A stretch of 64,000 nucleotides of DNA from Solen grandis (Eukaryota > Mollusca > Bivalvia > Adapedonta > Solenidae): positions 42,604,152-42,668,151 of the forward strand of contig CM037781.1 of assembly GCA_021229015.1 (NCBI GenBank). Direction: 5' to 3'. A program made the translations under genes and the position numbers. Below the pieces are notes generated by a model. That model was not told the DNA's origin. It did no database searches and saw only the letters and a list, made by a program, of their open reading frames with translations. This document shows, one piece after another, positions 1 to 11,455 of the stretch. Each line of letters opens with the position of its first letter. The stretch's first letter is position 1.

Positions 1-1080
1 TAAGTTATGACCATACTATCATTATTTAGAGTGTTCTCCTAACTTTGAAAACAGTTTAGTGTCAACACCCGTACGCTTGTGTTTTTCTTTGCCATGACAC
101 AACCATCTGTAGACGGCTTTTCTTTCGACGTATAATCTAAGGAATCTATTCTATAAATAAAAGAACAAGGTGATTTTTGCCTATAGTTTTCGTTATTGGT
201 ACCAGCCTTTGCATCAAATGGCTGTTGTGGCATTTACTAAAAATGCATTTCATTAGTCACTATGTATATTTTCGTTGGTTTTGTAGGTTGTGTTATCAAA
301 CCCTCAATTAGCAGACATGCTTACTAGACTATGATTCCACAAATAAATGCACTCACGAAATCTTCTCTTATTACAAATTCAACGAAATTTGATGTCAATA
401 AAAATACAATTTCTGTAGTATATCAATTTTTTACATTTGTATTTTGGTATTACAATTTGGACATAATATATTGCACGCGTTATGACAGACGTTATGGCAG
501 CGCAAAATAAATTCTAAATTTAAAGCATGAACTGATGTTTGGGACACCTTTGTCAGTTACATGATCATTGTGTAAAGTTAGATATTTAATATATCAAGGA
601 AATAATTTACCAATGTTTTAAAAACAATGAATTCTTTATTGACGCAATCAGAGTAAATTCTGCAGAACGTTTCGAAGTTATCGTCGTAGGAAAGAAACCA
701 ATAACATTTTCATCCTCCTTTTAAATGTGTTCGTTAATTGCTGATTAATTGATTTTATGTCAGTTAGTTTTGTATACAAAACAGTAGCTAGTTTTATATC
801 AGAAATGTTTCAATTAATGAAGTATATTTACAAAGAAAAGGCAAACCATAGACAAAAACATATTTAGATCGACATAATGCCTATTGAATCCAGAGCATTT
901 TTGGAAAGCTACTTTTGCTATTTTCGCAATCAACTCTCTTTAATAAATGTCATCATAACTAGCACAATCGTAATTCTCCTCCAATATCTTGACGACCATC
1001 GATTCTCTTCCATTTCCACAACAGTTGTAACTCTACTGACACAATTCATATCGTCTTAATTTAAAATTGCAGTTGTTAAT
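1..1080. other. Non-coding AT-rich DNA, no gene recognised
   Basis: Only short open frames of 60-64 codons are present, with no recognisable domain and no splice context that I can defend. The minus-strand frame at 39-233 is ordinary-looking but has no family I recognise. No repeat family was identified by eye. Confidence 0.5.
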
Positions 1081-1092
1081 TTCCTCTAGCAT

Positions 1093-1161
1093 GATGGGAA
1101 CCTTCTTCCAGTAGACACTGGGGCGACCCAGACAATTGGACAAGGTACCTTAAAGTTTGCA
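1093..1161 (+). pseudogene. Possible relic of a retrotransposon aspartic protease
   Basis: One frame reads LLPVDTGATQTIG at about 1102-1140, with VDTGAT at 1111-1128. In Ty3/gypsy-type and other retroelement proteases the D-T/S-G triplet holds the catalytic aspartate and is usually preceded by hydrophobic residues, as here. The frame hits a stop about nine codons further on. No second protease motif, reverse transcriptase or LTR was found nearby, so this is at best a tiny decayed fragment. A chance match of a six-residue motif in 64 kb of six-frame translation is the main alternative. Confidence 0.3.
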
Positions 1162-1281
1162 TTGTGAAATATGCTAAAACTGCATGTGAAGTACTCAAGA
1201 TGTCTACAACAGTCGGAATCAGAATAAACAATTTCACTGCAATACATGCACCGAATTGTAGACTAAAGCGTCGTTAATTAC

Positions 1282-1357
1282 AGTATAATTTCGATAATCC
1301 GAAGGCTCATGGGGGAAAATGAAATATTCGGATAATCGCAAGAATCGGAATACCGAG
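1282..1357 (+). mobile_element. pogo-like MITE terminus (left end only)
   Basis: The stretch begins TACAGTATAATTTCGATAAT and is followed by repeated 'cggataatcg' and 'aatcgg' words. This is the terminal and subterminal style of pogo/Tigger-type MITEs, which start CAGTA next to a TA target. A matching right end was not found, so the element looks truncated or interrupted by the adjoining piggyBac-like MITE. Confidence 0.35.
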
Positions 1358-1580
1358 TAAACCCTTTCCCTCATATAGACTCATTTTGACGCACTCAATA
1401 GGTACCACATAAAGCCTGATCTGCAGAAACCACAGTTAATATTACCAAATTAATTACAATCTCATTCAGACCACTGAGGAGCAGCGACAGATAACCGATC
1501 AGCTGCGAGTTACTCGCAGGCGATTTTTATGTTGTTCGCATAGGTCTTTTCATGGTTTCCTCTATGAGGGAAAGGGTTAA
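1358..1580. mobile_element. piggyBac-like MITE (TTAA target)
   Basis: A 16-bp perfect inverted repeat, aaccctttccctcata at 1360-1375 and its complement at 1563-1578, bounds about 220 bp with no coding capacity. The right end abuts TTAA (1577-1580) and the left end abuts TAAA (1358-1361), one base off. Terminal CCCTTT and a TTAA target duplication are typical of piggyBac elements. The interior shows nothing else. The superfamily call is an inference from the ends only. Confidence 0.5.
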
Positions 1581-2555
1581 TATCCTTTCTCCCAAAATAT
1601 TCTGGGAATATATCTCCAACTATGCTGGAAGCTTTGAAAAAAATCGTTCTGCGGATATCTGCGATTTCACTGACAGTAATTTAGACAAACTTTGAAACTT
1701 GGATAAGAGCCGTAAGCAAAAGTGAATACCATTACATTTAAGATACAGACAGTTAACCACTAAATATGTTTGAAGAGTAATATGTATCTGTCAGCTACGG
1801 TGTCTAGACATTTGAAATAATGCGCAATTTTTTTTATTTGGAATTTGATACACGTACAATATTTAAATCATATTGGAACCTTCCTGAAATAAGAGATATG
1901 TCAGAAGAAAAGAAAAAGCGATGTTATGAGATGCATTTCCGAATATAATGATATCTGTAACAGGTAGGAGATGTATAACAATTTATAGCGTTTGCATTAA
2001 ATGTTCAGCAATAGGAAAAGACTTGTGTTGATTATAGTTGCATTATTCTTTTTTTTTCTTTTTGGAAAATTTGATGGCGAATATTTTTTTGCGTCAGATA
2101 CTACATTTGATTGACAAGACATAATCATTTGAGTTCATTTTAGCATTAAGTGATGTAAATGAATTACTGCAACCAGCCAATGACCGGAGCCTATGTTAAT
2201 ACTTACTTCAAACAACATCTCTTCTTATACTGATTGATCAAATTTGATTAAATAAATTAAGCTTTTCTCGGATGGTCCCCTAAAAATAATTGAAATTCAT
2301 GGTTGCAATTGAAACGGAAATCAGAAAAGAAAAATCAGTAAGATAAGTCGAAAAATGGTGCATGCCTAATCATTTGCCAAATTAATATTGTTCAATTTAT
2401 TCGGTTCCTTAAAATGGGGTCTGTAAAAACATGGTTGCCCTGTGGTGCGCGATTCATTGCTTTAGATGTCCTCTTGTTTTACATTTCACATGTGTAATGA
2501 AGGATATTCAGACTGTCGTAGACATTGGATTAACAAGTTTCGGTAACATCAGGCT
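1581..2555. other. Non-coding DNA, no feature recognised
   Basis: AT-rich DNA with short homopolymers and no sustained open frame. I see no repeat family here. Confidence 0.5.
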
Positions 2556-3016
2556 TAACATAGCGTTTAAGTCTCCATGAAGTAGGTAGACATGATGGTG
2601 TTCAGAAATATAATAGAAAATGTACATTGTGTAATTTAAATGAAACCGAGGATGAGTTTTACTTTATTATAGTTTGTCCTATATATAGGGATATACGTAA
2701 GATATAGATTCCTAGGTACTACGCTATACGCCCGTGTATGGGGAAAGTTGTAACTCTACGTAACTCAAATAAGAAATATATATTAATGCAATAGCTTTTG
2801 AAATAAGAAAAAAATAGGATAAATAAGAATATGCATAGCCAAAATTATTAACGGTTTACATTTTGTCCTTTGTAAGTTTTTCTCACGATGTCGATACCAT
2901 ATCATAATCATGTTTTGTTGTATATGCGCATGGCATGTATGTATTTATATGTATTTTGTGTATGTGACCATGAGCTGTTCATGCTTAAGTCTAAATAAAG
3001 TGAATGTTTTGTCCTG
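2556..3016 (+). pseudogene. Non-LTR retrotransposon (LINE) ORF2 C-terminal end with 3' UTR, decayed
   Basis: One frame across about 2565-2830 reads GRHDGVQKYNRKCTLCN, then a stretch with ETEDEF, then FIIVCPIYRDIR, then in-frame stops. This is the CxxC...(H)xxxxC zinc-knuckle-like block at the C-terminus of many LINE reverse transcriptases (CR1/Jockey/RTE-like), with the usual His replaced by Tyr. The stretch after it still follows the family pattern but carries at least three stops. The 3' UTR ends near 3010 with 'cttaagtctaaataaa' and a short 'tgtcctgttct' tail. A related tail occurs at 27775-27880. The element is a 5'-truncated, dead copy; I cannot fix the clade. Confidence 0.6.
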
Positions 3017-3113
3017 TTCTATAATGCCAAGAGAACTTGTTTAAACATCACCAGGCTAAATTGACCTGCTTTCAGTTTTGTTTTCTGTTGAATAGTTCAT
3101 GTACTCTTTCACT

Positions 3114-3136
3114 GGGGGGGGGGGGGGGGGGGGGGG
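3114..3136 (+). repeat. Poly-G homopolymer, 23 G
   Basis: An uninterrupted run of 23 G. It could form a G-quadruplex. Its length is likely to be unreliable in sequencing. Confidence 0.9.
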
Positions 3137-3302
3137 TGTATAATATGGTAGTTACAGCACAGTTTGTCTCGGTTTTAGGGTATGTGAGGTATAACATGTC
3201 TTCGACGTGATGCTGGAGAATAGCAATACTAGACATTCTCAAATAGACCAAATCTCCATATAACTAAAATTCTGTCGGGAGACGTAAATCACAATAAATA
3301 CA
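3137..3302 (+). mobile_element. SINE family A copy, diverged
   Basis: It shares, in order, 'acatgtcttcgacgtgatgc', an internal 'tcaaatagaccaaatctcca' and a 'ctgtcgggagacgtaaa' tail with the better copy at 3365-3533. Degeneration suggests an old insertion. Confidence 0.5.
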
Positions 3303-3364
3303 AAACATCTGTAACAGTAATGATAAGGATGTTATTTGTTTGTTTTAGTTAATTACATGGCATA

Positions 3365-3533
3365 TAAGGGTAGTACAAGGACTGGTTGGCCCGGTGTAAG
3401 GATAATGTGACTGGGTGTGGTATCATGCCATATGTCTACGGCGTGATACTATATCTGTCTCAAGTAGACATCGTCTCCAAAATAACTGAAATACTGTCGG
3501 TGGGACGTTAAACCAAATAAATAAACAAACATG
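3365..3533 (+). mobile_element. SINE family A copy
   Basis: Conserved words in order are 'aaggactggttggcccggtg', 'ctacggcgtgatact', 'tctcaagtagacatcgtctc' and 'tgtcggtgggacgttaaac', followed by an A-rich tail (aaataaataaacaaac). The same order recurs at 21441-21665 (minus strand, with a pol III B-box-like head), 22745-22865, 29755-29910 and 33718-33955. From memory this end structure is common in bivalve SINEs. The head at this copy is truncated. Confidence 0.65.
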
Positions 3534-4845
3534 CATAATTACATGAATTTAATTTGTCGCCAGTATTCGTTAAATGTCGCTTTTCCTTCTACTTAAAACA
3601 TGAAATGCTGTCAAAAATGCCTATTACATTTGCTGTGCGTAACATTTATTCTTTCATTATATTTGTAATGCGAGATTTGCTTTTTCAACAGTTAAACAGA
3701 ACTTGTTTCGTGCATAAATTCCTTAGACAAATATAAAATTCAATTACGTTTAAACATTTTATTCTAATCTTTTGGGATTTTTGACTTTTAAAACACATAG
3801 CCCCAATATTTTAGCTTGTTTCTATAATCAAACTTGTTAAAATTGTCATAAATCTTTATTATCAGTGTTTAACTAAATTAGTTAAGTCACTTTTCTTGTT
3901 ATTTTTGCCGTAACATTTAAGATATAGAATAATGAGATATAACAATACAATAGCAATGCGATTAACTGTCATGTTACAAGATCTCATTGGAATTAAGATG
4001 CAGGAATTAGTTAAAATTGCATTAAATGATATGCATGTTATATCTGTAATCATTAACACTTTGTATTGTTTACACCCGTACCACATTTCGCACATTGTAT
4101 GATTTGTGGTCTGAAAATATGCTTTATTTTATTTCATGCCGAATAAAGGATGTTATGTTGTATCCTTTTTGCTCAGAGGCCCAATATAATTAAACTAAAT
4201 TATTGATATACATGTATACCACTGATATGCCTACGATTATACCTAGATAGCTTCCCTCATACGAGGCACTGACAAAATGCTAACAAAGAGAGTTATCAAC
4301 GTTTTCTTCCATTTTCCGCTTTTCTCGTGTTTCCATAATTTTGTCGAAAGTTTTTATCATTAATGACAAGGAAAACTTATTTACAGAAAAGCGATATTGT
4401 TCTCAATGAATTGTTATCATATAATGATTTATGGCGTGTGCATAAAGTTAAAACACAAATACACGCTGAACATTAGTTTGCGGAACGGGGGGCACGGCAT
4501 AGAGAAGTTAAGTCAGCCACCAAATTTGGTAGATGAGTCAGGATAGTGAAGCATACTATCTTCAGGCCGGATTCTAATCAATCCCGGTCGGCACATCATA
4601 GAAGGACGTTGTGGGTCAGTGCCGAAACGTCCAATGAATATGACACCCCCATAATTGCCTTAAGTTTTTAATTTCCTTTTTTCGAATGAGCCTAGTACGC
4701 TGATATGAGCAGTAATGAATTAGTACATTTTACATTCAAGCTTTTAATCACTTTTCACTTAGGAAATAGAGCTTCGTTTTGAGAGCTTTATCACAGAATA
4801 ATGCAAGTTGTTAAGTTCGGATGCGCAGTAATTTAATCACGAAAA
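3534..4845. other. Non-coding DNA, no feature recognised
   Basis: Short ORFs at 3554-3736 and 3862-4095 are AT-driven, rich in Ile, Leu and Phe, and show no domain. A small patch of more balanced composition at about 4480-4640 has no recognised identity. Confidence 0.5.
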
Positions 4846-5067
4846 CCGGTGCCTTGATAGCGTAGTGGTAACGCACTTTGCTTCTCACCAATGCGCCCCA
4901 GGTTCGATTCCTGGTCACGTACGTGAGAGTTTACAGGGTCGCCTGTAGACACTTTGGTTTTCTCCGGGTTCCTCGCACAATAATAACAACATACGCCGCC
5001 ACCAAAGCCATCGAGAGTGATTATATAAGTTGTGATAACTTGTTTCGTAAACAATAAAAAAAATAAA
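4846..5067 (+). mobile_element. tRNA-derived SINE with intact A and B boxes
   Basis: The head contains an A box (tgatagcgtagtgg, 4855-4868) and a perfect B box (ggttcgattcc, 4901-4911) spaced as in a tRNA, so RNA polymerase III transcription is plausible. The central part contains 'ttggttttctccgggttcct', which I associate from memory with the conserved core of the Meta-SINE superfamily described in bivalves; this needs an alignment. The 3' end is the A-rich run aaaaaaaataaataaa. A 73-codon minus-strand frame covers the same span and is a by-product. Confidence 0.75.
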
Positions 5068-5469
5068 TAAAGTTTAAAGACTAAGACAGTAGGCCTTAAT
5101 GGTTAATTACAAAGCATCTGAACGCAACATCGAGTGTTATACTGCTATATAGCATAAAAAAGAATTTTAACACGTTTATCACAAATGTTTCGGGGTTTTT
5201 TTATTACGCTCATATGACGTCGTATATTATACGTAACATGTATTTTTAATTGTTTGAACCGTGAATATATAGGAAAATTACGCACGCTGTAACAAAATGA
5301 CCAAGGGCGGACAACTCTCTAAGGTAGAATAAATACCAAACAACTTTCTTTAAAATTATATTTATCATAAAAATATAAACAATGAGAATATTAGAAAAAG
5401 AATTAAAGAATATGAAAAAAATACTGCCGGCTAACTGTCTCTTTATCTGTTGGTACAATAATAAATAAT
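5068..5469. other. Non-coding DNA
   Basis: AT-rich. The 70-codon minus-strand frame at 5246-5458 is hydrophobic because of base composition and is not credible as a gene. Confidence 0.5.
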
Positions 5470-6470
5470 AACTGCACTGAACGTCCTGTTTTCACTTTAA
5501 GCCCGCATATTAACTACATAATAACTTACTGATACAAATGCACTTCAATGTGCCACATTCACAAAATGATCACTAAATTCACAGTACTCATACACTATAA
5601 CACGTGCTCTTGTCGATGAACACTGACTTCCTGTCGTCGCTGTCCCTTCGGTATATGTGATCCGCTTAGTCCACCGTAGACACCCTGTCGTCCATATGAC
5701 GCATGCGTAGATTCTCCCGTCCTTGTGACGTAGTCCACCAATGGGGTCCCGTATCGACTGTAACCTTTCGGCTTACATAGGCTCCATGCCCCAACTAAAT
5801 ACGGCTACAAACAATAAATAGCGCTGCTCTTATTTACTTATCACACCAAATATAATGTGCAGACACTGTATTACTTCATAATACTACGTTCATACCAAAT
5901 AACAAATCTCTGGTATTTCATACGTGCATTTTATACCATACAACAATATTATGGTTTTACATAAGCGCATTAACGTAGAGAACTGCCCTTGTTCGCAATT
6001 ATATGCCAAACAGATATTCAACCTTTAATTAAAATCCACGTTTTTAATTCCAAAAAAATTGGACAAATACTTCCATGTATATTCAGGTAATATCAAAATT
6101 AAGGACATACCTATAAACTAACATAATTATTCTCAAAATTACATCAAATATACATAATAATGCGGAGCTATGTACTTAGATTCCTTGGCCTATAGAACCA
6201 AAACTTCAAAAACTACCGAGAATTAAATATGATTGTACACTCGTTTCCCTGAGAAGAAACAATACAACAATCTACAAAATAAATGTTTAAAATAAATCTA
6301 AGTTTCATATCTACCTGCAAAAATGAAATACAAAATAAAATTTTACTCACACAAGCTCCGTAATGAAATTTGGTCAGAATACTCTAGACTGGACCAGGTA
6401 TCCTCCGTAGCTCCCATCGATATCTGACGCTGAGGCTCCATAAAAATCAGCTTATATACTAAAACCCCCG
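5470..6470 (-). promoter_or_regulatory. Possible minus-strand promoter or LTR-like region
   Basis: Read on the minus strand, a TATA-box-like word TATATAAG (6451-6458) is followed 20-30 bp downstream by GCCTCAGCGTCAGATATC, a plausible initiator region of higher GC. Further downstream lies a patch of near 50 percent GC (5600-5770) in otherwise AT-rich DNA. This layout resembles a promoter with 5' leader, or the U3-R-U5 of an LTR. No flanking LTR partner, primer-binding site or downstream ORF was found. It remains a weak, composition-based suggestion. Confidence 0.22.
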
Positions 6471-8514
6471 ATTTACTCTTATAAAACAAATATCACGTGA
6501 ATCGTGCAATAAATTGTAAATCGCTGAATCCCGTGCATCCCGGGAAATACTGACAACACTGAGGTATACTGATAAAAAGGGCTAATGTAAAGAAACTATA
6601 GGTTTAAACTTCTAAACCTTAAACATCTCTCTTAATACACTTAAAACTTAGCAAAACAGTAGATATAACTATTTCAAACCCTAATCATATCTCATTCTGA
6701 ACAAAAGGTAATAAAAGAAACCTGTGATAAACCTTATATAACCAAAATCGGTTAACACAGTTCCACTCTGGCCTACGTGACAAATACAACGTACTCTAAA
6801 TCTACACTTATTTTCAGGCCACGTCAACATTATTTTGTGACACACGCTACGAACCTTTTATGTTTATAAAACATTGTAATCGCATTAAAATTAAACTTCA
6901 TAATTTTCACCATCCCCTATTTTGATTACTTATAGCCAATTGAATAAGTCTGATTTTACTTTAATTATGGCTCATTTTCTGTTTTAGAAAAGGTACGGTA
7001 ATTCTATCTAGTAAGAATATTCGGTAATTGGTTGCTGGTCAGCAATCTTCGACAAACGGTGACTTTTTATTTATGGAAACGTTTATTATTTTAAAAGAAA
7101 ACGAAAGATAGATAAAACCTTGTGATTTCACCGAAAGCATTTATTCTGAAAATAAAATATCCGACAGTTTCCGTAGGTGAAAAGAAACGTTATGTTATTT
7201 TCTTTATTTCAAACAAAATTGCAAGTTCAAAGCTTTGTTTGCAACTGGTTTGCACATTCAGCAAAGAGCTTCCGGGTAAATGCGTCTAAATATATTTGCA
7301 AGTCTTTATTGAAGTTTAAAAACAAAGTAAATGGAGACTGATTTATTGTATTTCCACTCTTCACATTAATATATTTTATTTCAATCGATTATCTCACATT
7401 TCACGATATATACGTCCAAGACTAAACAATATAATTAAATTGGTAAGTTTTGTAACACATTCATTTTGACGTTTCAACTCGTTATAATTCTTGGTGTTTG
7501 TAGAATTATGGAGAGAGTTGGGATTTTAAGTTCAAAATAAACATTTCTGTTGGCATTTCACGATTCAAATCTGACTTACCCGATTAGCAATGGTATAGAA
7601 CACCTGGGGCTGTTCTTTTTCATTACAAAACATTTTCTTATGAAGACATTACAGCTTGGAGAACCGCTTCAACACATATTGTTTCTGATCAAATGGCATA
7701 ATGTAAACTCCGCAAAATTGTTTTCTGAAAGAGTGAATAAAGCCTCTTCATCTGAAATACAAATATATGAAAACAATCTAATCTGTTTAAAACCACCAAA
7801 CCAGACTGATTTACGTCTTAGATTAGATAACACTGCCACTGAGGTTATCAAGTTAAAGAGTGTCAGCCAGCGAAAATCCATATGTCTTAGACTTTTAATA
7901 TAGGCCCAAATGAGGAATGCTGCCGGAAGCGCCTATGTCAACCACCAATATTCATTTTTCGCACTAAGACTAATAAACAATTTTCAACAAAGTAACATCA
8001 TCTAATATGAATTATAAATTAATTTCGACTTCCAGTTACGTTTTTTTTATTCCTGGTTCTTAATAAGGTCTGGAAATATACTGTTCAGATTTTGAAGCAG
8101 TTTGTGTGTCTCTTAATAGCTTTCAATATATATATATATGCTACGTGAGAAAAGCATGTCGATTTTTATCTTGATCTTGTTACAGATGGTAAGCTCTCGC
8201 TAAATGTTTTCTGTTTTAATATTTAATTTAGTTGCTGTGACGTAAACATAATAAAACATTTGAATTTGTTGACTACGTACCGTTACTAAGGAAACCGGAA
8301 GGGGCGATAATTCTTCTAAATCTTCCTATGCGTAACTCGGAATGATATGATTTGAACTGTAAACTATTACATTTCTTTGCTTATATCATATATTTCGGTG
8401 GTACATAAAGACTATAATATATTTACAATTTAATCCCATTAAAATAATAAATACCAGTTGTTACTACAAATCAGTTATTGCCTTTAACCGAAAATAAGGG
8501 CGTCTAAAACGCAC
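6471..8514. other. Non-coding DNA with one unrecognised 117-codon ORF
   Basis: The plus frame 7550-7903 is the second-longest open frame in the window. Its start (TTGGCATTTC context) is not ATG, no domain is visible, and an equally open minus-strand frame overlaps it, so I do not call it a gene. A (TA)n run lies at about 8128-8142. Confidence 0.4.
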
Positions 8515-8694
8515 AGTTTTAAATTTGTTTATTTTACGTCGCTTTGGAAACAAGTTACAGCCTCTCCGCGGTTCCTTAAATGCACTAATACTTTGCGACC
8601 GGAAAGGCCACGAACAATTCTTACCACCAACGGGGTTCAAACCCATAGCATGGATTCGCTGTCATGTATGTTACCACTTGACCACGTTTGGTTT
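8515..8694 (-). mobile_element. tRNA-derived SINE, minus strand
   Basis: On the minus strand an A box (TGGTCAAGTGG, complement of 8674-8684) and a B box (GGTTTGAACCCC, complement of 8632-8643) lie at tRNA-like spacing. A short body follows and ends near 8515 in 'gcgacgtaaaataaacaaa', the usual A-rich SINE tail. Its head differs from the 4846 element, so it is a second SINE lineage or an older copy. Confidence 0.6.
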
Positions 8695-9859
8695 AACGTT
8701 CTAACAGTATTGTTTAAAGCGACATTGGTCGATACGGTGCTCAGTGCAGTAATCATGACACATCAGGGATTTACATCTGGACTGTTTTAGTGATATACAT
8801 GTAAACAGTGCATGTTTTTATATATATATTCTGATGGCGGATTATATGATAAACATTAACACAAAGTAAGTTACATGGTATTCAACTCAAAAGATTGTTC
8901 AAGTTGTTCCATTTTTCGAATGTTTTAATACATGTTCCCGGATATGTAAAATATATGCACGATTATACAATGTATAATTGATAATATTATTAACAGATTG
9001 CATAGGAATAATTATTAGCAATGGTATAGAAATACCGAATAAGTTAAAGTAAATAGTAGGTATATCACTTTTTCATGTTATGTTTGTTTTTAGTAGGAAA
9101 AATTTATTTATTTCTTAAGACATGACTAAACCTTGCTTGTTTATAAACCCTATATATTTTTGTTAATATTTAATTTGCAAAACAATAATCTTATTTACTG
9201 TAGATGAAGGAAACACATTTCTATCATTATATGTTACAGTATTTTGTCAAAATTTAGAATATGATGAAGCAGGAAAGACTGTCTATCAAAATAAATAAAT
9301 TTTGACTTAAGAATATGACAGATGATTACAATCCCCTTTCATTAATTTCTAAAGGCGGGTACTCTAGTGTTGACGTTCTAACAGGCACGGAATATTAACA
9401 GTGTCGATTGTCAAACAAATTACGCCGTTACTCATGTAATGGTACACTCAGTTAAATTCTTTTGTTGCAACCCAATTTCATAAAAGATAAGGACATGTGT
9501 TACAAATATGTTTGTAAAAGAAGCTAGGGGCAAAGTTACTAAATTTAATTTATTTGTAGAATTGATTGTACAGAGGCACAAAGGCACACACGTTGTGTGC
9601 TTTTCATGATGATTTTCTTGATTCAGTTATATCCTTTTTTTGGTCAACGTTTCATCGATTTTGTTTCTGTGAAACGAGTTATGAAATTGTATCAAGATTA
9701 ATATAAACAAATACCATAACAACATCTGTTACGTTTAAAGGGTCGTCCAGAAAGTTTGATAACATTGATTAAAACGTTTTTTAATGCCTTTCGATGGATT
9801 ACCTAGAAATAATAGGGGATTATATCTTGATAATTTCACTGTTTTAAACAGTGAATTTA
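8695..9859. other. Non-coding DNA, no feature recognised
   Basis: AT-rich DNA. The only structure seen is a small hairpin, GCACACA-cgt-TGTGTGC, at 9584-9600. Confidence 0.5.
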
Positions 9860-9938
9860 TGAGGAACTTGAACCCGACCCTACGTTATACATATGAACTG
9901 ATCGGAGCGTCAATTGTGCTGGGTTTTACGCAAGAAAT

Positions 9939-9990
9939 GACGTCATAGATAACGTCACGCACGCGAGGTAATCCTTCCAATTTTGACGTC
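9939..9990 (+). promoter_or_regulatory. Cluster of CRE (CREB/ATF) motifs
   Basis: A perfect palindromic CRE TGACGTCA (9939-9946), a half site CGTCA (9953-9957) and TGACGTC (9984-9990) lie within 52 bp. In copy 2 (about 13772-13824) the palindrome is mutated to TGACGTTA while the other two sites remain. CREB/ATF proteins bind these words in animals. Whether a promoter exists here is not shown by the sequence, since no gene follows. Confidence 0.4.
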
Positions 9991-10052
9991 TTTTGTAAAT
10001 AACACAGCTAATTTCTGTCCTTTAAAGCATTATATAAAAAGAAAAAAATGCT

Positions 10053-10195
10053 TGTTTTGGTAAAAGATCGATGTATAATTTCATTCGTGAACATAAAAAG
10101 ATGCATTTTCACTCGTGGCTTTGCTTATCGTGAAAAAATAACCTTTTTATTTTTTTCTGGGTGAAATTATTAATCGATCTTACACCAACAATAAA
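10053..10195. mobile_element. Fold-back / MITE-like inverted repeat (copy 1)
   Basis: The arm around 'aaagatcgatgtataatttca' (near 10063) pairs imperfectly with 'gtgaaattattaatcgatct' (10161-10180), with a loop that includes a second small palindrome built on CACTCGTGG. There is no coding capacity. The same structure recurs in copy 2 at about 13885-14018. Confidence 0.45.
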
Positions 10196-10426
10196 CAATT
10201 GTCCTCTATATAATTTGCTAAAGTTTGCTTTTATTTCAATGCAAATATAGTGTTTTCAGTGTCATTTAAATGAATTAATACCAATGCCACTACGTCAGTG
10301 AAAAAGAGTTAATATACATGTACCACTGTGTAACATTTAAGAAAATAATCATCATCAATTCTGGCACTTTTTTTATTTCCATTTGTCTTTATGTAATACA
10401 GCTTCAATTCGTTCATTTTTTCCCTT

Positions 10427-10625
10427 GCCAATCACCACATAGTCACATGGTAACGCTGATCACATGAGACAGTAAAGTACTGCCCTACAGCCAAAGATAT
10501 GTGGTAGGGTACCATACTATACAATTACACAATCCTGCCACAGAAAGGTCAACCTGTCCTTGAACTACTCCAATATACTGAGTGTCACTCCAGTACTTCC
10601 GGTTTCAAGCTGCATGCTCTAATCA
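10427..10625 (-). mobile_element. SINE family A relic, minus strand (copy 1)
   Basis: On the minus strand it carries 'gtagttcaaggacaggttga', a tract matching the 'ccacatatct' area and a diverged remainder, in the order seen in the intact copy at 21441-21665. The 3' half is badly decayed. Confidence 0.45.
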
Positions 10626-11100
10626 ACGAAACCGGTATCCACTATTTATGTGTTAATGTGCGAACATTTTGAACGCCCCTTGTAAAGTGAAGTTTTCTGG
10701 CAAACATGCATGTCTGACCTTGGATTTATTTGTTCCAATATTGTTTTAATTTTCGTTAATAGACAGTTAAGAATCTTTGAGGACAGTATATTCGATATAA
10801 TATCGAGATACGTATGTATTTAGATAAACACATAAATCGTGCATTGCTTTAAGTTCAATATGATGTGTGATATTAAAGATTTAATTGAATAACCAAGGCT
10901 GCTAATCGACAAATAAATGTTTGTTACATCAATAACGTGAACAGCTGGAAGGAAATAAAGTACAGTATGATATTAGCTCAGTTACCATATCGTCAACTGA
11001 TATGTGCATATGAAATACCTGTAGCGCGCACTTAAACATCAAAACAGCCATATCATTGTACCTTCTCTCTTCATGTTAAAGTCATAATTATACAACCTAC

Positions 11101-11455
11101 TTGAATTAAAATTAAATAAGCCATTGAAGAGAGAATATTATAAGGTCAAGGTTCCAGACTAAGATAAAAATGTTTAGTGTTCGAGATCTCTCGGATATAA
11201 CCGTATCATTGTAAAAGTGATACTCCATCATATTAAATAAATATATTATTGTTTGTTGCATCACTTGTATTCTTTGGAGTTTAGCGTCGTACAAGTGTTT
11301 TAATTATGTATAGTAATGTACCCGGATGAACAATGAACAACCGGATAGAACGGTCGATTGACCGATTAAGAGGAACAATCTGTTACAATAGTGATTAGTT
11401 GGTCCTTGACCTAAACAGCTGTGTGGGGTTAAGAAGTAGCAAGTCTGCGGGTAAA
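11101..11455. other. Hyperconserved block of the tandem duplication (copy 1)
   Basis: Aligned by eye with 14843-15196, this stretch differs by only about three substitutions in 355 bp, whereas flanking parts show many more changes and large indels. It includes a 60-codon minus frame (11112-11294) that is identical but for one residue in copy 2. The frame has no domain and is rich in Ile, Leu and Phe. The block could reflect recent gene conversion, a functional non-coding element or chance. Confidence 0.4.

Noticed and set aside
39..233. Minus-strand frame ending VRVLTLNC, reminiscent of the start of a LINE endonuclease
   Set aside because: The frame stops right after the motif and nothing else of an endonuclease follows; the match is too short.
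6315..6350. GTGAGT...TTTTGCAG on the minus strand as an intron
   Set aside because: Only about 35 bp, too short for a mollusc intron.
5470..6470. Full LTR retrotransposon on the minus strand
   Set aside because: No second LTR, primer-binding site, polypurine tract or gag-pol frame was found.
7550..7903. 117-codon open frame as a gene
   Set aside because: Non-ATG start, no domain, an overlapping equally open minus frame and AT-driven composition.
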